The position numbers and the translations under genes were made by a program. The notes beneath the pieces are model-generated. The model was not told the DNA's origin. It ran no database searches and saw only the letters and a program-made list of their open reading frames with translations. Positions 8,890-18,114 of a DNA stretch of 64,000 bases are shown here, piece by piece (the first letter of the stretch is position 1; every line of letters starts with the position of its first letter). This stretch comes from Bacteroidaceae bacterium (GTDB taxonomy: Bacteria; Bacteroidota; Bacteroidia; Bacteroidales; Bacteroidaceae), in the NCBI GenBank assembly GCA_017503065.1, contig JAFVTT010000007.1:12922-76921 (forward strand). The letters run 5' to 3'.

Positions 8890-9444
8890 CTATGCAAACA
8901 ACTGATTGTATATCATGCCCTCGCGCAGGGGAGCAACCGCCTCTTCACCCAGGAAGTGCTCGGCAATGGCATAGCCGAAGGCCATGGCGGCGCCAGGACC
9001 GCGGCCGGTGATGAACTGGCCGTCCTTGGTGACAATCTCGCCCGTGTACTCAGCGCCCTTCAACTGGCCCTGCACACCGGGATAGCATGTTGCCTTTACT
9101 CCCTCCAGTATGCCCAGGTGTCCGTACACCATGGGGGCGGCGCAGATGGCGGCCAGGGGCTTGCCCTCGGCATGGTGCTTCAGTATGGCCTGGCGCAGGG
9201 GTTCGCACTCGTCCAGATTGGTGCTGCCTGGCAGACCGCCGGGCAACACGAGCATGTCCGCTCCATTCAGGTCCACATCGGCCAGGAGAGCATCTGCCAC
9301 CACGCCCACGCCATGTGCGCTATAGACGATCTTCTCGTCGGTAATGCTTACCGTGGTGATGTCCAGACCTGCGCGTCTGATGATGTCCAGAGGAGCCAAT
9401 GCCTCGATGTCTTCAAATCCGGTTGCTAAAAACAGGTATATCAT
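8890..9444 (-). CDS. DJ-1/PfpI family protein
   Basis: A 184-aa single-domain protein of the DJ-1 clan. The nucleophile elbow is AAICAAPMVYG (C101), and the conserved acidic partner is in GFEDIEA (E14). The length and the IYLFLATGFEDIEALAPLDI start match YajL/DJ-1 proteins, which are linked to oxidative stress and to glyoxalase or deglycase activity (family knowledge; the exact reaction is disputed). The gene has a TATATTTG box at 9475-9482 on the minus strand, 30 bp before the start, and is followed by recG. Confidence 0.88.
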   Translation of the reverse strand: MIYLFLATGFEDIEALAPLDIIRRAGLDITTVSITDEKIVYSAHGVGVVADALLADVDLNGADMLVLPGGLPGSTNLDECEPLRQAILKHHAEGKPLAAICAAPMVYGHLGILEGVKATCYPGVQGQLKGAEYTGEIVTKDGQFITGRGPGAAMAFGYAIAEHFLGEEAVAPLREGMIYNQLFA

Positions 9445-9536
9445 AGTTGTGTCGTTTTATAATGTTCTATGGCACAAATATACATAAAAAATATGCATTT
9501 TCAGCCCGGTCAGCACAAAAACTAAAATAAATCATG

Positions 9537-9544
9537 TAACTTTG
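9537..9544 (+). promoter_or_regulatory. -7 box of nadK
   Basis: TAACTTTG at 9537-9544, 23 bp before the nadK start. No TTG is seen at the usual -33 distance. Confidence 0.5.
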
Positions 9545-9567
9545 CCCGCATAAAGACCCATACACGA

Positions 9568-10449
9568 ATGAAGAAACTTCGCTTCGCCATATTCGGCAAT
9601 ACATACCAGGCAAAGAAGTCGGCCTGTGTGCAACGTCTCATCAGCATACTGGAGGAGCACGGTGCATCGCTGCTCATCGACAAGGCCTTCTACGGCTATC
9701 TGACCGACGGACTCGGCATATCCGTAAAGCCGGAGGCACTGATAGAGGGAAGCGACTTCCAGGCAGACTTTGTCATATCCATGGGTGGCGACGGCACCTT
9801 TCTGGAGGCGGCACGCCACGTGGGCGACAAGAGCACTCCCATCCTGGGCATAAACATGGGCCGCCTGGGCTTCCTGTCCGACTATCAGGCCGAGGACATA
9901 CCCTCTGCCATAGAGCACATATACAACGGCACGTACCGCATAGAGGAACGCACCGTGCTGATGGTGGAGGACGACAGGCATTCCATACAGGGGCATCCCT
10001 ATGCCCTGAACGAGGTGGCGGTGCTGAAGCACGACAATTCCTCCATGATAAGCATTGATGTGGAGGTGAACGGCGAGTTCCTCACCACCTACCAGGCCGA
10101 CGGACTCATAGTGAACACATCCACGGGAAGTACGGGCTATGCCCTCTCCGTGGGAGGCCCCATCATAGGTCCGGGCAGCAACATCATAGGCTTGGTGCCC
10201 GTGGCTCCCCACTCGCTGACGGTAAGGCCCCTTACCATTTCTGCCGACGCCACGGTAAGGATGAAGGTGAAGAGCCGTTCGCACAACTTCCTCCTGTCCT
10301 TGGACGGACGCAGCGAATCCTCGCAGGAGGGCATCACGCTGACCATCCGCAAAGCGCCATACACCATCAACGTGCTCAAGCGTAGCGAGGGAAGTTTCTT
10401 CCGCACGCTCCGCGAGAAACTCATGTGGGGCGCGGATTCAAGAGAGTAA
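9568..10449 (+). CDS. nadK: NAD kinase
   Basis: A 293-aa ATP-NAD kinase. The catalytic GGDGT motif is in SMGGDGTFLEA (D75), and the second signature is VNTSTGSTGYALSVGGPI. It phosphorylates NAD+ to NADP+ in the cytoplasm and so sets NADPH supply. It is transcribed divergently from the DJ-1 gene with a TAACTTTG box just upstream. A GC-rich hairpin element (10470-10489) separates it from the ABC exporter gene on the same strand. Confidence 0.97.
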   Translation: MKKLRFAIFGNTYQAKKSACVQRLISILEEHGASLLIDKAFYGYLTDGLGISVKPEALIEGSDFQADFVISMGGDGTFLEAARHVGDKSTPILGINMGRLGFLSDYQAEDIPSAIEHIYNGTYRIEERTVLMVEDDRHSIQGHPYALNEVAVLKHDNSSMISIDVEVNGEFLTTYQADGLIVNTSTGSTGYALSVGGPIIGPGSNIIGLVPVAPHSLTVRPLTISADATVRMKVKSRSHNFLLSLDGRSESSQEGITLTIRKAPYTINVLKRSEGSFFRTLREKLMWGADSRE

Positions 10450-10460
10450 GGATAAAGACC

Positions 10461-10530
10461 CACCCCCAACCCCTCCCTTTATGGAGGGGAGTAGTCACTA
10501 CCGAAGTATCCCTCTGTTATGGAGGCGGCA
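10461..10530. repeat. C-rich/G-rich inverted-repeat element
   Basis: CCCCTCC (10470-10476) and GGAGGGG (10483-10489) form a hairpin with a 6-nt loop, after a C-rich run (CCACCCCCAA). A second weaker pair (CCCTCTG..TATGGAGG) follows. Elements of this look are widespread between Bacteroidetes genes. The ATG at 10519 falls inside it, which argues against that codon as the start of the next gene. Confidence 0.5.
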
Positions 10531-10533
10531 TTT

Positions 10534-12276
10534 ATGAATACAACCGGCAAACACTTGCACGAAGCCAAACATCACCCCCGACTTCCTAAGGAAGAGCAAG
10601 ATAGCACAGTCCCTGTTGGAGGCAGGTTTCCACATGGCATACTCCACTCCCTCGCATGGTTCTGGCACACCAGCCGCGGCATCAGGATGAAGTCCATCGT
10701 GAATATCGTCCTGGGGCTGTTGGTTGTGGGCATGGACTTTGCCTTCATCTGGGCCACGAAGATGACCATAGACACGGCCACCGGGCAGAGTGACCGACCG
10801 CTATGGCTGGGGTGCGCACTGCTCATTGGCATAGGTCTTACAAACATAGCCATATCCTTCGCACGCCGATGGAGCAGCGCCCTGCTGGGCGTGAAAAGCC
10901 AGAACCTCATGCAACTGAGAGCCTTTGCACGGCTGATGCACAGCGTATGGACGGGCAAGGAGCAGTTCCACTCGGGCGACGTGATGAACCGCCTCATACG
11001 CGATGCCAACGAGATAACATCCGTCATCACCGACACACTGCCTTCTGCCCTTTGCGTGTCCGTACGGCTGGTATTCGCCTTTCTCTACCTTTTCCACTTC
11101 GACTCCTGGCTGGCCCTGATTGTCCTTGTCCTGGCTCCGATATTCCTGCTCCTCAGCAAGGTGTACATCAAGAAGATGAGGGCCATGACACGCGAAATAC
11201 GCAATACCGACAGCCGCATACAGAGCATCCTGCAAGAGAGCATACAGCACCGCATGGTACTGAAGACTCTGGAACAGACCGAGGGCATGGTAGACCGCCT
11301 GTCGCAGACACAGAGCAGCCTGCAAGGGCAGATAAAGCACAAGACCCTGTTTTCCAGTTTCAGCAACCTGACGGTAAACACGGGCTTCACCGCCGGATAT
11401 CTGCTCACATTCATCTGGGGCGTCTACCGTCTGGATGCCGGAGCCATTACCTACGGCACCATGCTGGCCTTCATACAACTGGTGGGACAGATACAGGGCC
11501 CCTTCCGCGACATGACACGCTTCGTTCCCACCATCATCGGCGCACTCACCGCCGCCGAGCGTATGGAGCAACTGGAGCAGACTCCAATGGAGGGATCCAC
11601 CAGACCGAAACTATTCCCACACGGGGCAGGCATACGCCTGAGCAACGTAACATACCGCTATCAGGACGGCCACCGCAACATTCTGGACAACTTCTCCTTC
11701 GACTTCACACCGGGCAGCACCACGGCCATCCTTGGCGAAACGGGTGCCGGCAAAACCACGATGATACGTCTAATCCTGGCCCTGCTTACTCCCACTCAGG
11801 GGCAGGTGGAGTTCTACGATGAGGCTTCCAGCGCCATAGCATCGCCCGACACACGGTGCAACCTTGTCTACGTGCCCCAGGGCAACACCCTGCTCAGCGG
11901 TACCATACGAGACAACCTCCTTTTGGGCAATCCCGAGGCCACCGACGATGACATGCACCAGGCCCTGCGCATGGCATGTGCCGATTTCGTCCTCTCGCTT
12001 CCCGATGCCATGGACACCGTCTGCGGTGAAGGAGGCACTGGCCTGTCGGAGGGCCAGGCCCAGCGTATTGCCATCGCCCGTGCCCTCTTGCGCCAGGGCA
12101 ACGTCCTCCTTTTGGACGAAGCCACCAGTGCCCTGGACACCGAAACGGAGCGCCAACTGATAGAAAACATCGCCCGGCAAGCCAGGGAGAAGCACCAGAC
12201 CATCCTGTTCATCACCCACCGCCCTGCCGTGGTGGAGTATTGCGAGAAGACTTTGAGACTGAAAAGGAACGTATAA
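10534..12276 (+). CDS. ABC transporter, fused permease and ATPase (exporter type)
   Basis: About 580 aa from ATG 10534; GGAGG at 10520-10524 precedes this codon. The in-frame ATG at 10519 would lie in a repeat. Residues ~50-330 hold six membrane spans of an exporter domain (for example IVNIVLGLLVVGMDFAFIWA). The ATPase domain follows with Walker A GETGAGKTT, Q-loop VPQGNTLLSG, signature LSEGQAQRIAIARA, Walker B VLLLDEATSALD and the switch His in ITHRPA. It should work as a homodimer, or heterodimer with another half-transporter, that exports lipid, peptide or drug substrates. The substrate cannot be told from sequence. The gene ends at a 22-bp-period array and converges on dnaG. Confidence 0.88.
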   Translation: MNTTGKHLHEAKHHPRLPKEEQDSTVPVGGRFPHGILHSLAWFWHTSRGIRMKSIVNIVLGLLVVGMDFAFIWATKMTIDTATGQSDRPLWLGCALLIGIGLTNIAISFARRWSSALLGVKSQNLMQLRAFARLMHSVWTGKEQFHSGDVMNRLIRDANEITSVITDTLPSALCVSVRLVFAFLYLFHFDSWLALIVLVLAPIFLLLSKVYIKKMRAMTREIRNTDSRIQSILQESIQHRMVLKTLEQTEGMVDRLSQTQSSLQGQIKHKTLFSSFSNLTVNTGFTAGYLLTFIWGVYRLDAGAITYGTMLAFIQLVGQIQGPFRDMTRFVPTIIGALTAAERMEQLEQTPMEGSTRPKLFPHGAGIRLSNVTYRYQDGHRNILDNFSFDFTPGSTTAILGETGAGKTTMIRLILALLTPTQGQVEFYDEASSAIASPDTRCNLVYVPQGNTLLSGTIRDNLLLGNPEATDDDMHQALRMACADFVLSLPDAMDTVCGEGGTGLSEGQAQRIAIARALLRQGNVLLLDEATSALDTETERQLIENIARQAREKHQTILFITHRPAVVEYCEKTLRLKRNV

Positions 12277-12284
12277 ATGTCAGG

Positions 12285-12352
12285 CCAGTTTCCCTACGAG
12301 AGAACTCCAGTTTCCCCACGAGGAAACTGGAGTTCTCTCGCGAGAGTACTGG
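12285..12352. repeat. 22-bp-period array B (ABC exporter/dnaG gap)
   Basis: Units start at 12285, 12307 and 12329 (22 bp each). They keep the frame CCAGTTTCC...CGAG...ACT; the third is inverted in sense (GGAGTTCTCTCGCGAGAGTACT is near-palindromic). The same CCAGT...CGAGAG..ACT skeleton is seen in array A 5.6 kb away. It starts 9 bp after the exporter stop. Confidence 0.85.
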
Positions 12353-12448
12353 AAGGCATCCTTAATGACAAAATGTTTGTCCTCCAAGACAACGAAAAAT
12401 AGTCTTCTCGAAGGGCAGAAAGCGGATATTGTGTGGGTGAAACATTTC

Positions 12449-14497
12449 CTACACCAGCACCTTGTCGCCACATTCCTTGGCAAGACGCTTTTCTGCGTCC
12501 TTCAGTTCCTTGTATTGGGCGAGTAATTTGAGTTGCTCTTCCTTTGGTATGGCAGGGTTCATCATATCTGCCCTCACCTTGTTGATCTTGCTTCTGACGA
12601 TGGAAATCTTCATGTCGGCCAGAACGTGTGTGGTCACTTCCATGAGCCTGTCCCCGTCGGTGGTAAGTTGTTGTCCGCGGGTGTGGTACTTGCTCAGTTC
12701 CTCCTTGTCCATGCATAGTTGGAAGGCAGCCTGCGAGAGTTGGGGATTGTGGTGTCCAAGGAAATATTTCTCGGCCACGAAGCCTTCGTCGTGGATGTGC
12801 TCCATGGCTTTGTCCAGGATGACCTGTGCCGTGGGATTGCTGAAGGTAAGGCCGTCCTGTGCCAGCGAGTAGAAGATGAACTCTGCCACTGACAAGGGGA
12901 CGCTGTTGCCGTTTTCATCTTCGGCCTCGCATACAATCTTTTCTCCATAGCGCACAATCAGTTGTGCCAGGAGCAACTCTGTGCCATGCGCGGACTTGCC
13001 CTGTATGTTGGCAACTTGTCGGGGCAGAGGTTGCGGAGTGGCTTGTTGGGTGAAACCTTGTGCGGGAATGTCCTTGTTTGCCTCAGGGGGGAGTGATGCT
13101 TCCGTATCGGTATTCTCACCTTGCGAGGGCCCGATTTCGTTGGGCAGGTTCTGTGGAGAATTCCTGCGTTTGTACTCCTCCTCGCGGTTCTTGGACATCT
13201 GGTTCTGCACGGCACGGTGTATCATCTGTTCCTGCATCTGCATGGTCTGTGCCGTTTCGCGTATGTAGAGCGAGCGTGTTATCTCGTCGGGGATGAAGGA
13301 AATGCTCGTGACGATTTCCCCCACCAGTTGGCTCAGTTTGCGAGGGTCATTCTGTGCCTCAGCGAGTGCCAGGTCGGTCTTGAACTTGAGGAAGTCCACC
13401 TGATGCTCCTCCACATAGCGTCGGAAGTCCTCGGCATTGTGCTTGCGTGCAAAACTGTCGGGGTCGTCGCCGTCGGGCAGAAGCAGGATTTTCACGTTCA
13501 TGCCTGCCGCCAGAAGCATGTCCGTGCCTCGCTGGGCGGCATGTATGCCGGCATCGTCGCCGTCGTAGAGCAGGGTGATGTTGTTGGTGAAACGGTGCAA
13601 CAGGTGTATCTGCTCCTTGGTAAGTGCGGTGCCCGAGTTTGCCACCACGTTCTCAATGCCGCATTGGTGCATGGAGATTACGTCGGTGTAGCCCTCCACC
13701 ATATACACCTGGTCCATCTTCACTATCGCCTGCTTGGCATGGTAAAGGCCGTACAGTTCGCGGCGCTTGCTATATATGCTGGATTCGGGCGAGTTCTGGT
13801 ACTTCACCGCCACACCCTTGGTGGCGGCATCCAATACACGTCCGCCAAAACCGGCCACCTTGCCACCTATGGTGTACCAGGGAAACATGACGCGACCCCA
13901 GAAACGGTCCACCACACTGCCGTCCTCGCGTTTGATGGACAGACCTGTGCCCACGAGGTACTGCTCGCGATAGCCCTCTTTCAGGGCGGCGCGGGTCATG
14001 ACGTCGCGCCCCTTGGGACAGAAGCCCAACTGGAACTTCTCTATGATGTCGTCGCGGAAACCACGTTGGCGGAAGTAGGCAAGTCCAATGGCGCGACCGT
14101 CCATGGTGTTGTACATCTGGTCCTTGAACCACTTCAGCGCCCATTCGTTCAGAATGAACATGCTCTCCCTCTCCGTCTGTGCGGCACGTTCCTCGGCGGT
14201 CAGTTCCCTTTCCTCCACCTGAATGCCGTATTTCCTTGCCAGGTATCTCAGCGCATCGGGATATGAAAGTTGCTCGTGCTCCATGATGAAGCCGATGGGA
14301 TTGCCACCCTTGCCACAGGCAAAGCACTTGCAATAGTTCTTGGCCGGGGAGACCATGAACGACGGCGTGCGGTCATCGTGGAAAGGGCACAATCCCTTGT
14401 AGTTGGCACCGGACTTCTTCAGTGTGACGAAATCCGACACCACATCCACTATCTGTGCCGCCTCCTTTATCTTGTCTGTGGTAATCCTGTCTATCAT
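12449..14497 (-). CDS. dnaG: DNA primase
   Basis: A 682-aa DnaG. The CHC2 zinc finger uses C37, H40, C58 and C61 (CPFHDD...CKCFACGKGG). The catalytic core with the Toprim fold shows VEGYTDVISMHQ and LLYDGDDAG. The C-terminal part (about 450-682) is variable, with a Gln/Pro-rich linker and a helicase-binding domain. It makes RNA primers for lagging-strand synthesis. The start at 14497 agrees with the family start MIDRIT..KI..AAQIVDVV. The promoter -7 box ends only 7 bp upstream, so the mRNA is probably leaderless or nearly so. Confidence 0.96.
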   Translation of the reverse strand: MIDRITTDKIKEAAQIVDVVSDFVTLKKSGANYKGLCPFHDDRTPSFMVSPAKNYCKCFACGKGGNPIGFIMEHEQLSYPDALRYLARKYGIQVEERELTAEERAAQTERESMFILNEWALKWFKDQMYNTMDGRAIGLAYFRQRGFRDDIIEKFQLGFCPKGRDVMTRAALKEGYREQYLVGTGLSIKREDGSVVDRFWGRVMFPWYTIGGKVAGFGGRVLDAATKGVAVKYQNSPESSIYSKRRELYGLYHAKQAIVKMDQVYMVEGYTDVISMHQCGIENVVANSGTALTKEQIHLLHRFTNNITLLYDGDDAGIHAAQRGTDMLLAAGMNVKILLLPDGDDPDSFARKHNAEDFRRYVEEHQVDFLKFKTDLALAEAQNDPRKLSQLVGEIVTSISFIPDEITRSLYIRETAQTMQMQEQMIHRAVQNQMSKNREEEYKRRNSPQNLPNEIGPSQGENTDTEASLPPEANKDIPAQGFTQQATPQPLPRQVANIQGKSAHGTELLLAQLIVRYGEKIVCEAEDENGNSVPLSVAEFIFYSLAQDGLTFSNPTAQVILDKAMEHIHDEGFVAEKYFLGHHNPQLSQAAFQLCMDKEELSKYHTRGQQLTTDGDRLMEVTTHVLADMKISIVRSKINKVRADMMNPAIPKEEQLKLLAQYKELKDAEKRLAKECGDKVLV

Positions 14498-14504
14498 CGT
14501 GGTA

Positions 14505-14535
14505 CAAAGGTACGATTAAGTGAGAGAAGTACAAA
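14505..14535 (-). promoter_or_regulatory. Promoter of dnaG
   Basis: Minus strand TTTG (14535-14532), 19 bp, TACCTTTG (14512-14505): a perfect consensus. The ATG is at 14497, so transcription should start at or beside the start codon. Confidence 0.8.
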
Positions 14536-14858
14536 ATAAAAAATGTTTTATTTTTACGTTCCGAACCGACGAACGCATCAAGAGCAGAGGATGCGTGCAT
14601 ACTATGCCTTGTAAGGAGGAGGAAGACCGAAGGTCAATGAGAAGGTGAAGTCACTTGTGAATTTATAGAACTCACCTATATATATAATGTATAGTACTAT
14701 GACTATAGTCGTTTGTTGGCGTTTTTCTTGTCGAAATACTATTATTATAGTTGAAAGCATTTGTTGGTAAATCTTTTTTGTACTACATTTGCAGTAGAAA
14801 AGCATGGCGACATATACTTTTTGATATCAAATGCAATAAATATAATACTTACGGCAAT
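14536..14858. other. Divergent intergenic region dnaG/blaI-like
   Basis: About 360 bp separate the two start codons. It holds the dnaG promoter, a weak inverted repeat (ACGCATC 14573-14579 with GATGCGT 14590-14596), an AT-rich stretch, and the promoter of the BlaI-like gene: TTG 14761-14763, 20 bp, TACATTTG 14784-14791. No gene is evident. Confidence 0.5.
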
Positions 14859-15227
14859 ATGGAAAACAAAAAGTCTCTGACCAAGGCAGAACTAAATGTG
14901 ATGAACATTCTGTGGAGCAAGAACGAAGCCACCGTGAACGAGATAATCGAAGTGATGAGCGAACCCAAACCTGCCTATACAACGGTGCTGACCGTGATGC
15001 AGGTACTTACCCGCAAGGGAATAGTCTCTCCTGAGCGCAGGGGCAAGGCGCACGTGTTTCGTCCTCTGCTCTCTCGCGAAGAATACATCGATACTTTTAT
15101 GCAGGAAACCCGCAACGTTCTCTTTCAGGGTTCTTTGCGCAGTCTCTTCTCCTATTTCGTGAAGAGCGAAAAACTGAGCAAGGAAGAACTGAATAAGATC
15201 CTTGACGAAATCAATGACGAGGAGTAA
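14859..15227 (+). CDS. BlaI/MecI/CopY-family transcriptional repressor
   Basis: A 122-aa protein from ATG 14859 (MENKKSLTKAELNVMNILW). The frame is open from 14751, but the promoter at 14761-14791 lies inside that extension, so 14859 is preferred. It has a winged-helix domain with the family pattern LTKAELNVMNILWSKNEATVNEI and AYTTVLTVMQVLTRKG, then a C-terminal dimerisation region where BlaI is cut by its partner. It normally represses its own operon until the membrane peptidase partner cleaves it. The M56 peptidase gene follows 44 bp downstream, which matches this partner role. Confidence 0.9.
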   Translation: MENKKSLTKAELNVMNILWSKNEATVNEIIEVMSEPKPAYTTVLTVMQVLTRKGIVSPERRGKAHVFRPLLSREEYIDTFMQETRNVLFQGSLRSLFSYFVKSEKLSKEELNKILDEINDEE

Positions 15228-15271
15228 TCCTGTCACATGAAAATCCAATCACTTAAACCCCTTCACACCTT

Positions 15272-17275
15272 ATGACAAATTTTGATTCCCTCATCCCCGT
15301 GCTGCAAGGCTATGGCAGTATCCTGCTGGTATCAACTTTGCTGATGGCATTCTACTTATTGGTGATGTCGCGCAAGCAATCGTTTCGCTTTCAGCGCATG
15401 TACTTGCTGGTTATCCCTGCGGTATGTTTCATGCAGATTATAGCATTGGCCGTTCTGCCTAAAATTATGCCTCAAGAAGAAATCGAGGTTATTACTCTCA
15501 CCCAGGAAGAGGCCAGGCAATACCAATATGAGAATCCTGATACGAAGGTGATTGCTGAGGAAATACCTGCCGCAGAAGCAGAGGACATATCCACTCCAAC
15601 GCCCTTGCCCGAAGAAGAACAATTTGTAATATCTGCCAGCACTATCCTAAAATGTATCTACCTTGGCATTCCCATAGTGTCAGCACTGCTCTTGCTCATA
15701 ATACTCATCCCTCTTGTGCAGCTCTTGCTTCGTACACGTGCTATCAGGCTCTCAAACATGGAGGGTTCCTGCACCATCGTACGGAAACCATGGGTCAGCA
15801 CTCCCTTCTCCATGGGACGCATCATATTCCTGCCCATGGGAAAGAGCAAGGAGGCAGAAGATATTTTTATCAAGCATGAAAAGGCTCACATCCAGAGTTT
15901 GCACTACATTGATGTGTGGTGCATAGAGGTGATGGTTAGACTACTATGGTTCAACCCCATGCTATGGGTGGTACGCAAGCACTTGCGCGACTTGCACGAA
16001 TTTGAAGCCGACCACCTTGTTCTTGCACAAGGAGTGGATGTACATTCTTATCAGTGCCTGTTGCTGGAAGTGGCTTCTGACGAATGTTCCATCTTTACCA
16101 ATGGTTTCAATCAATCCTTTATCCGTCGTCGCATCAAGGAAATGAAGCGCAAGGGTGTCACCGTTCTTGGGCATTGGGGTAAGACCTCTGCCATATTGTG
16201 GTGCATTACACTGGTAGGCGCTTCTACCATATTTGCCCTGCCGGAGCAAAATACAGTAGTAATACATATCGAGAAACAGATAACCGCAACTGGCGATACC
16301 ATCTATTCTGATGCAGAGATAAAAGACAGGGTTCGCCAATTATGCTCAGAAGGAAGAGTTGCATTAGTAAATGATATTGTCGAAAATTTAGAAGCAGACA
16401 TTTATGTCACCAAGCTTGTTCATGTTTCTCCACATGATACACTATGTCTTGATGAGAAGACCATGCAAAGCATTGCCCAGATGTACCGCAATAATCCAAA
16501 GGCCCTCTATGAAGTGCTTGGACGTCCTCAGCCAACAGAGGAAGAATTGGTAAAGAAGAGAATTAAGGCAAAAATGGACGTAAACAAACGTCTTTACTCG
16601 CATAGATTGAGGAAACATTTAGGACTTTCCAGGTTTCTACCTGCCCCAATGCTAAAGTTTGTCGACACTTTTATGCTAACATACTCGTTTGGAGACTTAC
16701 AAAAGCAGCAAGGTTCACCTATCTTTGAGGTGGGAGCAATATGTACTTACTTCGAGAACTTCCTTGTACTAACAATGACAATGGACAATACTACTATAGC
16801 CCTCAGGCATGAACAGTACGAGTATGACCCAAGCTATTTTCCCACCATCACTGGTTGGATGCTCAAGAATTGTGATACCTATTGGATGGAAGGACAAATA
16901 GAGTACAACGGTGGTGTGGATGCAGACACTGACGACAAGAAGAATGCCACTCTCTCTGCTAAAGAGCGTGCCAAGGTAAAAAGTACCATAAAGCAACTTC
17001 GCGCCAAGTACGAGCGTACATTCACTTCTGGCGAATTCATAGAGAATACCAATGCCGACAAAATCTTCGTTGTTCAGTTGCCTCATATAGAAGAAATCAA
17101 AAACGCAGGTACATTGAATGACCGAATTATCCGGGAGAATGCAAAGAAATGTTATGCCATCGAGTTCTACAAGAAGGGACGCAAAGATGCCATGCGCATG
17201 CTCATCTTTACATACGAAGAAGTCAGCATAGAAACCATTCTCGGCAAGGTTTCAAAATACATCCGATTCGAATAG
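15272..17275 (+). CDS. BlaR1/MecR1-like M56-family membrane metallopeptidase
   Basis: A 667-aa protein. The N-terminal part has membrane spans (SILLVSTLLMAFYLLV; LLVIPAVCFMQIIALAVL; YLGIPIVSALLLLIILIPLVQLLL). The zinc motif HEKAH is at residues 202-206, followed by HEFEADHLVL, which supplies the further ligand. After a span near residue 315 (AILWCITLVGASTIFAL) comes a ~340-aa C-terminal region of no recognised fold, probably periplasmic. There is no penicillin-binding sensor domain as in BlaR1, so the signal is unlikely to be a beta-lactam. It probably cleaves the adjacent BlaI-like repressor on receiving an envelope signal. Confidence 0.85.
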   Translation: MTNFDSLIPVLQGYGSILLVSTLLMAFYLLVMSRKQSFRFQRMYLLVIPAVCFMQIIALAVLPKIMPQEEIEVITLTQEEARQYQYENPDTKVIAEEIPAAEAEDISTPTPLPEEEQFVISASTILKCIYLGIPIVSALLLLIILIPLVQLLLRTRAIRLSNMEGSCTIVRKPWVSTPFSMGRIIFLPMGKSKEAEDIFIKHEKAHIQSLHYIDVWCIEVMVRLLWFNPMLWVVRKHLRDLHEFEADHLVLAQGVDVHSYQCLLLEVASDECSIFTNGFNQSFIRRRIKEMKRKGVTVLGHWGKTSAILWCITLVGASTIFALPEQNTVVIHIEKQITATGDTIYSDAEIKDRVRQLCSEGRVALVNDIVENLEADIYVTKLVHVSPHDTLCLDEKTMQSIAQMYRNNPKALYEVLGRPQPTEEELVKKRIKAKMDVNKRLYSHRLRKHLGLSRFLPAPMLKFVDTFMLTYSFGDLQKQQGSPIFEVGAICTYFENFLVLTMTMDNTTIALRHEQYEYDPSYFPTITGWMLKNCDTYWMEGQIEYNGGVDADTDDKKNATLSAKERAKVKSTIKQLRAKYERTFTSGEFIENTNADKIFVVQLPHIEEIKNAGTLNDRIIRENAKKCYAIEFYKKGRKDAMRMLIFTYEEVSIETILGKVSKYIRFE

Positions 17276-17329
17276 GACAGATTTCAAAAGTAATAGTACA
17301 TACGTAAAGGCTTTAAACGCAATGCCAAT

Positions 17330-17791
17330 ATGAATAACAAACAGAATTCAAACAAGTTTCTCATGCTTAGAGGACTATTCCTGTCTGCTATGCTTGTTGT
17401 CTCCATTCTTTCTCATGCTAAGACAGAGATCCTGGTCAGCAACACTGATAGTTTGAAAACCAAGGAGAGTAGGGACAGTACTATTTATGCAGATTTTGAA
17501 TTTCCTGCCGAATTTCCTGGTGGACAGGAAGCATTGAAGGAGTATCTAAAAAAAGAATTCCGATACACCAGGAAATCCCTGGAGAAAATAACACGTGACA
17601 GAATAATACTTAGGTTTACAATCAATGTAGACGGAACCTTAAGCGACATAGAGATAGTTCGTGGTTCTGGAAACAAAAGGCTGGACAAGAAAGCCGTGCA
17701 AGTCGTGAAGAAAATGCCACGATGGAAACCATTTTCTGAAGCTGGCAGAATCATACCGATAAGATACTATCTGCCAATAAAGTTGGATTAG
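17330..17791 (+). CDS. TonB C-terminal domain protein
   Basis: A 153-aa protein with an N-terminal hydrophobic signal or anchor (LFLSAMLVVSILSHA) and a C-terminal TonB fold (EFPGGQEALKEYLKKEF ... FTINVDGTLSDIEIVRGSG ... MPRWKPFSEAGR). Bacteroidetes often place such domains at the end of M56 peptidases; here it is a separate gene 54 bp downstream of one. It lacks the long Pro-rich linker of true TonB, so it may sense or bind in the periplasm rather than power transport. It ends the probable three-gene unit. Confidence 0.85.
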   Translation: MNNKQNSNKFLMLRGLFLSAMLVVSILSHAKTEILVSNTDSLKTKESRDSTIYADFEFPAEFPGGQEALKEYLKKEFRYTRKSLEKITRDRIILRFTINVDGTLSDIEIVRGSGNKRLDKKAVQVVKKMPRWKPFSEAGRIIPIRYYLPIKLD

Positions 17792-17897
17792 TCTTCCTTT
17801 CACAACAAGAAGTTGGCATGCAATGCTCTTGCATGGCCGACCTTAGTTCCTTGGGACATCAATCTCCAGTTCGTCGCTTCGGAGAAATGTTTAATCG

Positions 17898-18090
17898 TTT
17901 TCTTGCATTTTCGCTCACTTAATCGTACCCTTGAGACTGTGTCTCGAAGGTACTTACACTCGGAAATCCTCAAACAAGTTTGGTATTTACCTCGCTTATT
18001 CGTACCTTTGACCTGCCGGTCGAAGGTACTCACGTTCGGAAAATTGCAAACAAGTTTGCATTTTCGCTCACTTAATCGTACCTTTGTGCG
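17898..18090 (+). promoter_or_regulatory. Tandemly triplicated promoter-hairpin array upstream of pepT
   Basis: Three copies of a 76-77-bp unit. Unit 1: TTG 17903-17905, 20 bp, TACCCTTG 17926-17933. Unit 2: TTTG 17979-17982, 20 bp, TACCTTTG 18003-18010. Unit 3: TTTG 18055-18058, 20 bp, TACCTTTG 18079-18086. In units 1 and 2 the -7 box forms the left arm of a hairpin whose right arm is CGAAGGTAC. Unit 3 is about 30 bp from the pepT start. The rest of the 323-bp gap holds no gene. Confidence 0.75.
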
Positions 18091-18114
18091 GAAGAATAAC
18101 GTAGGAACAAGGAC

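Noticed and set aside
13121..14266. 381-aa ORF antisense to dnaG
   Set aside because: Shadow of the primase gene with no domain.
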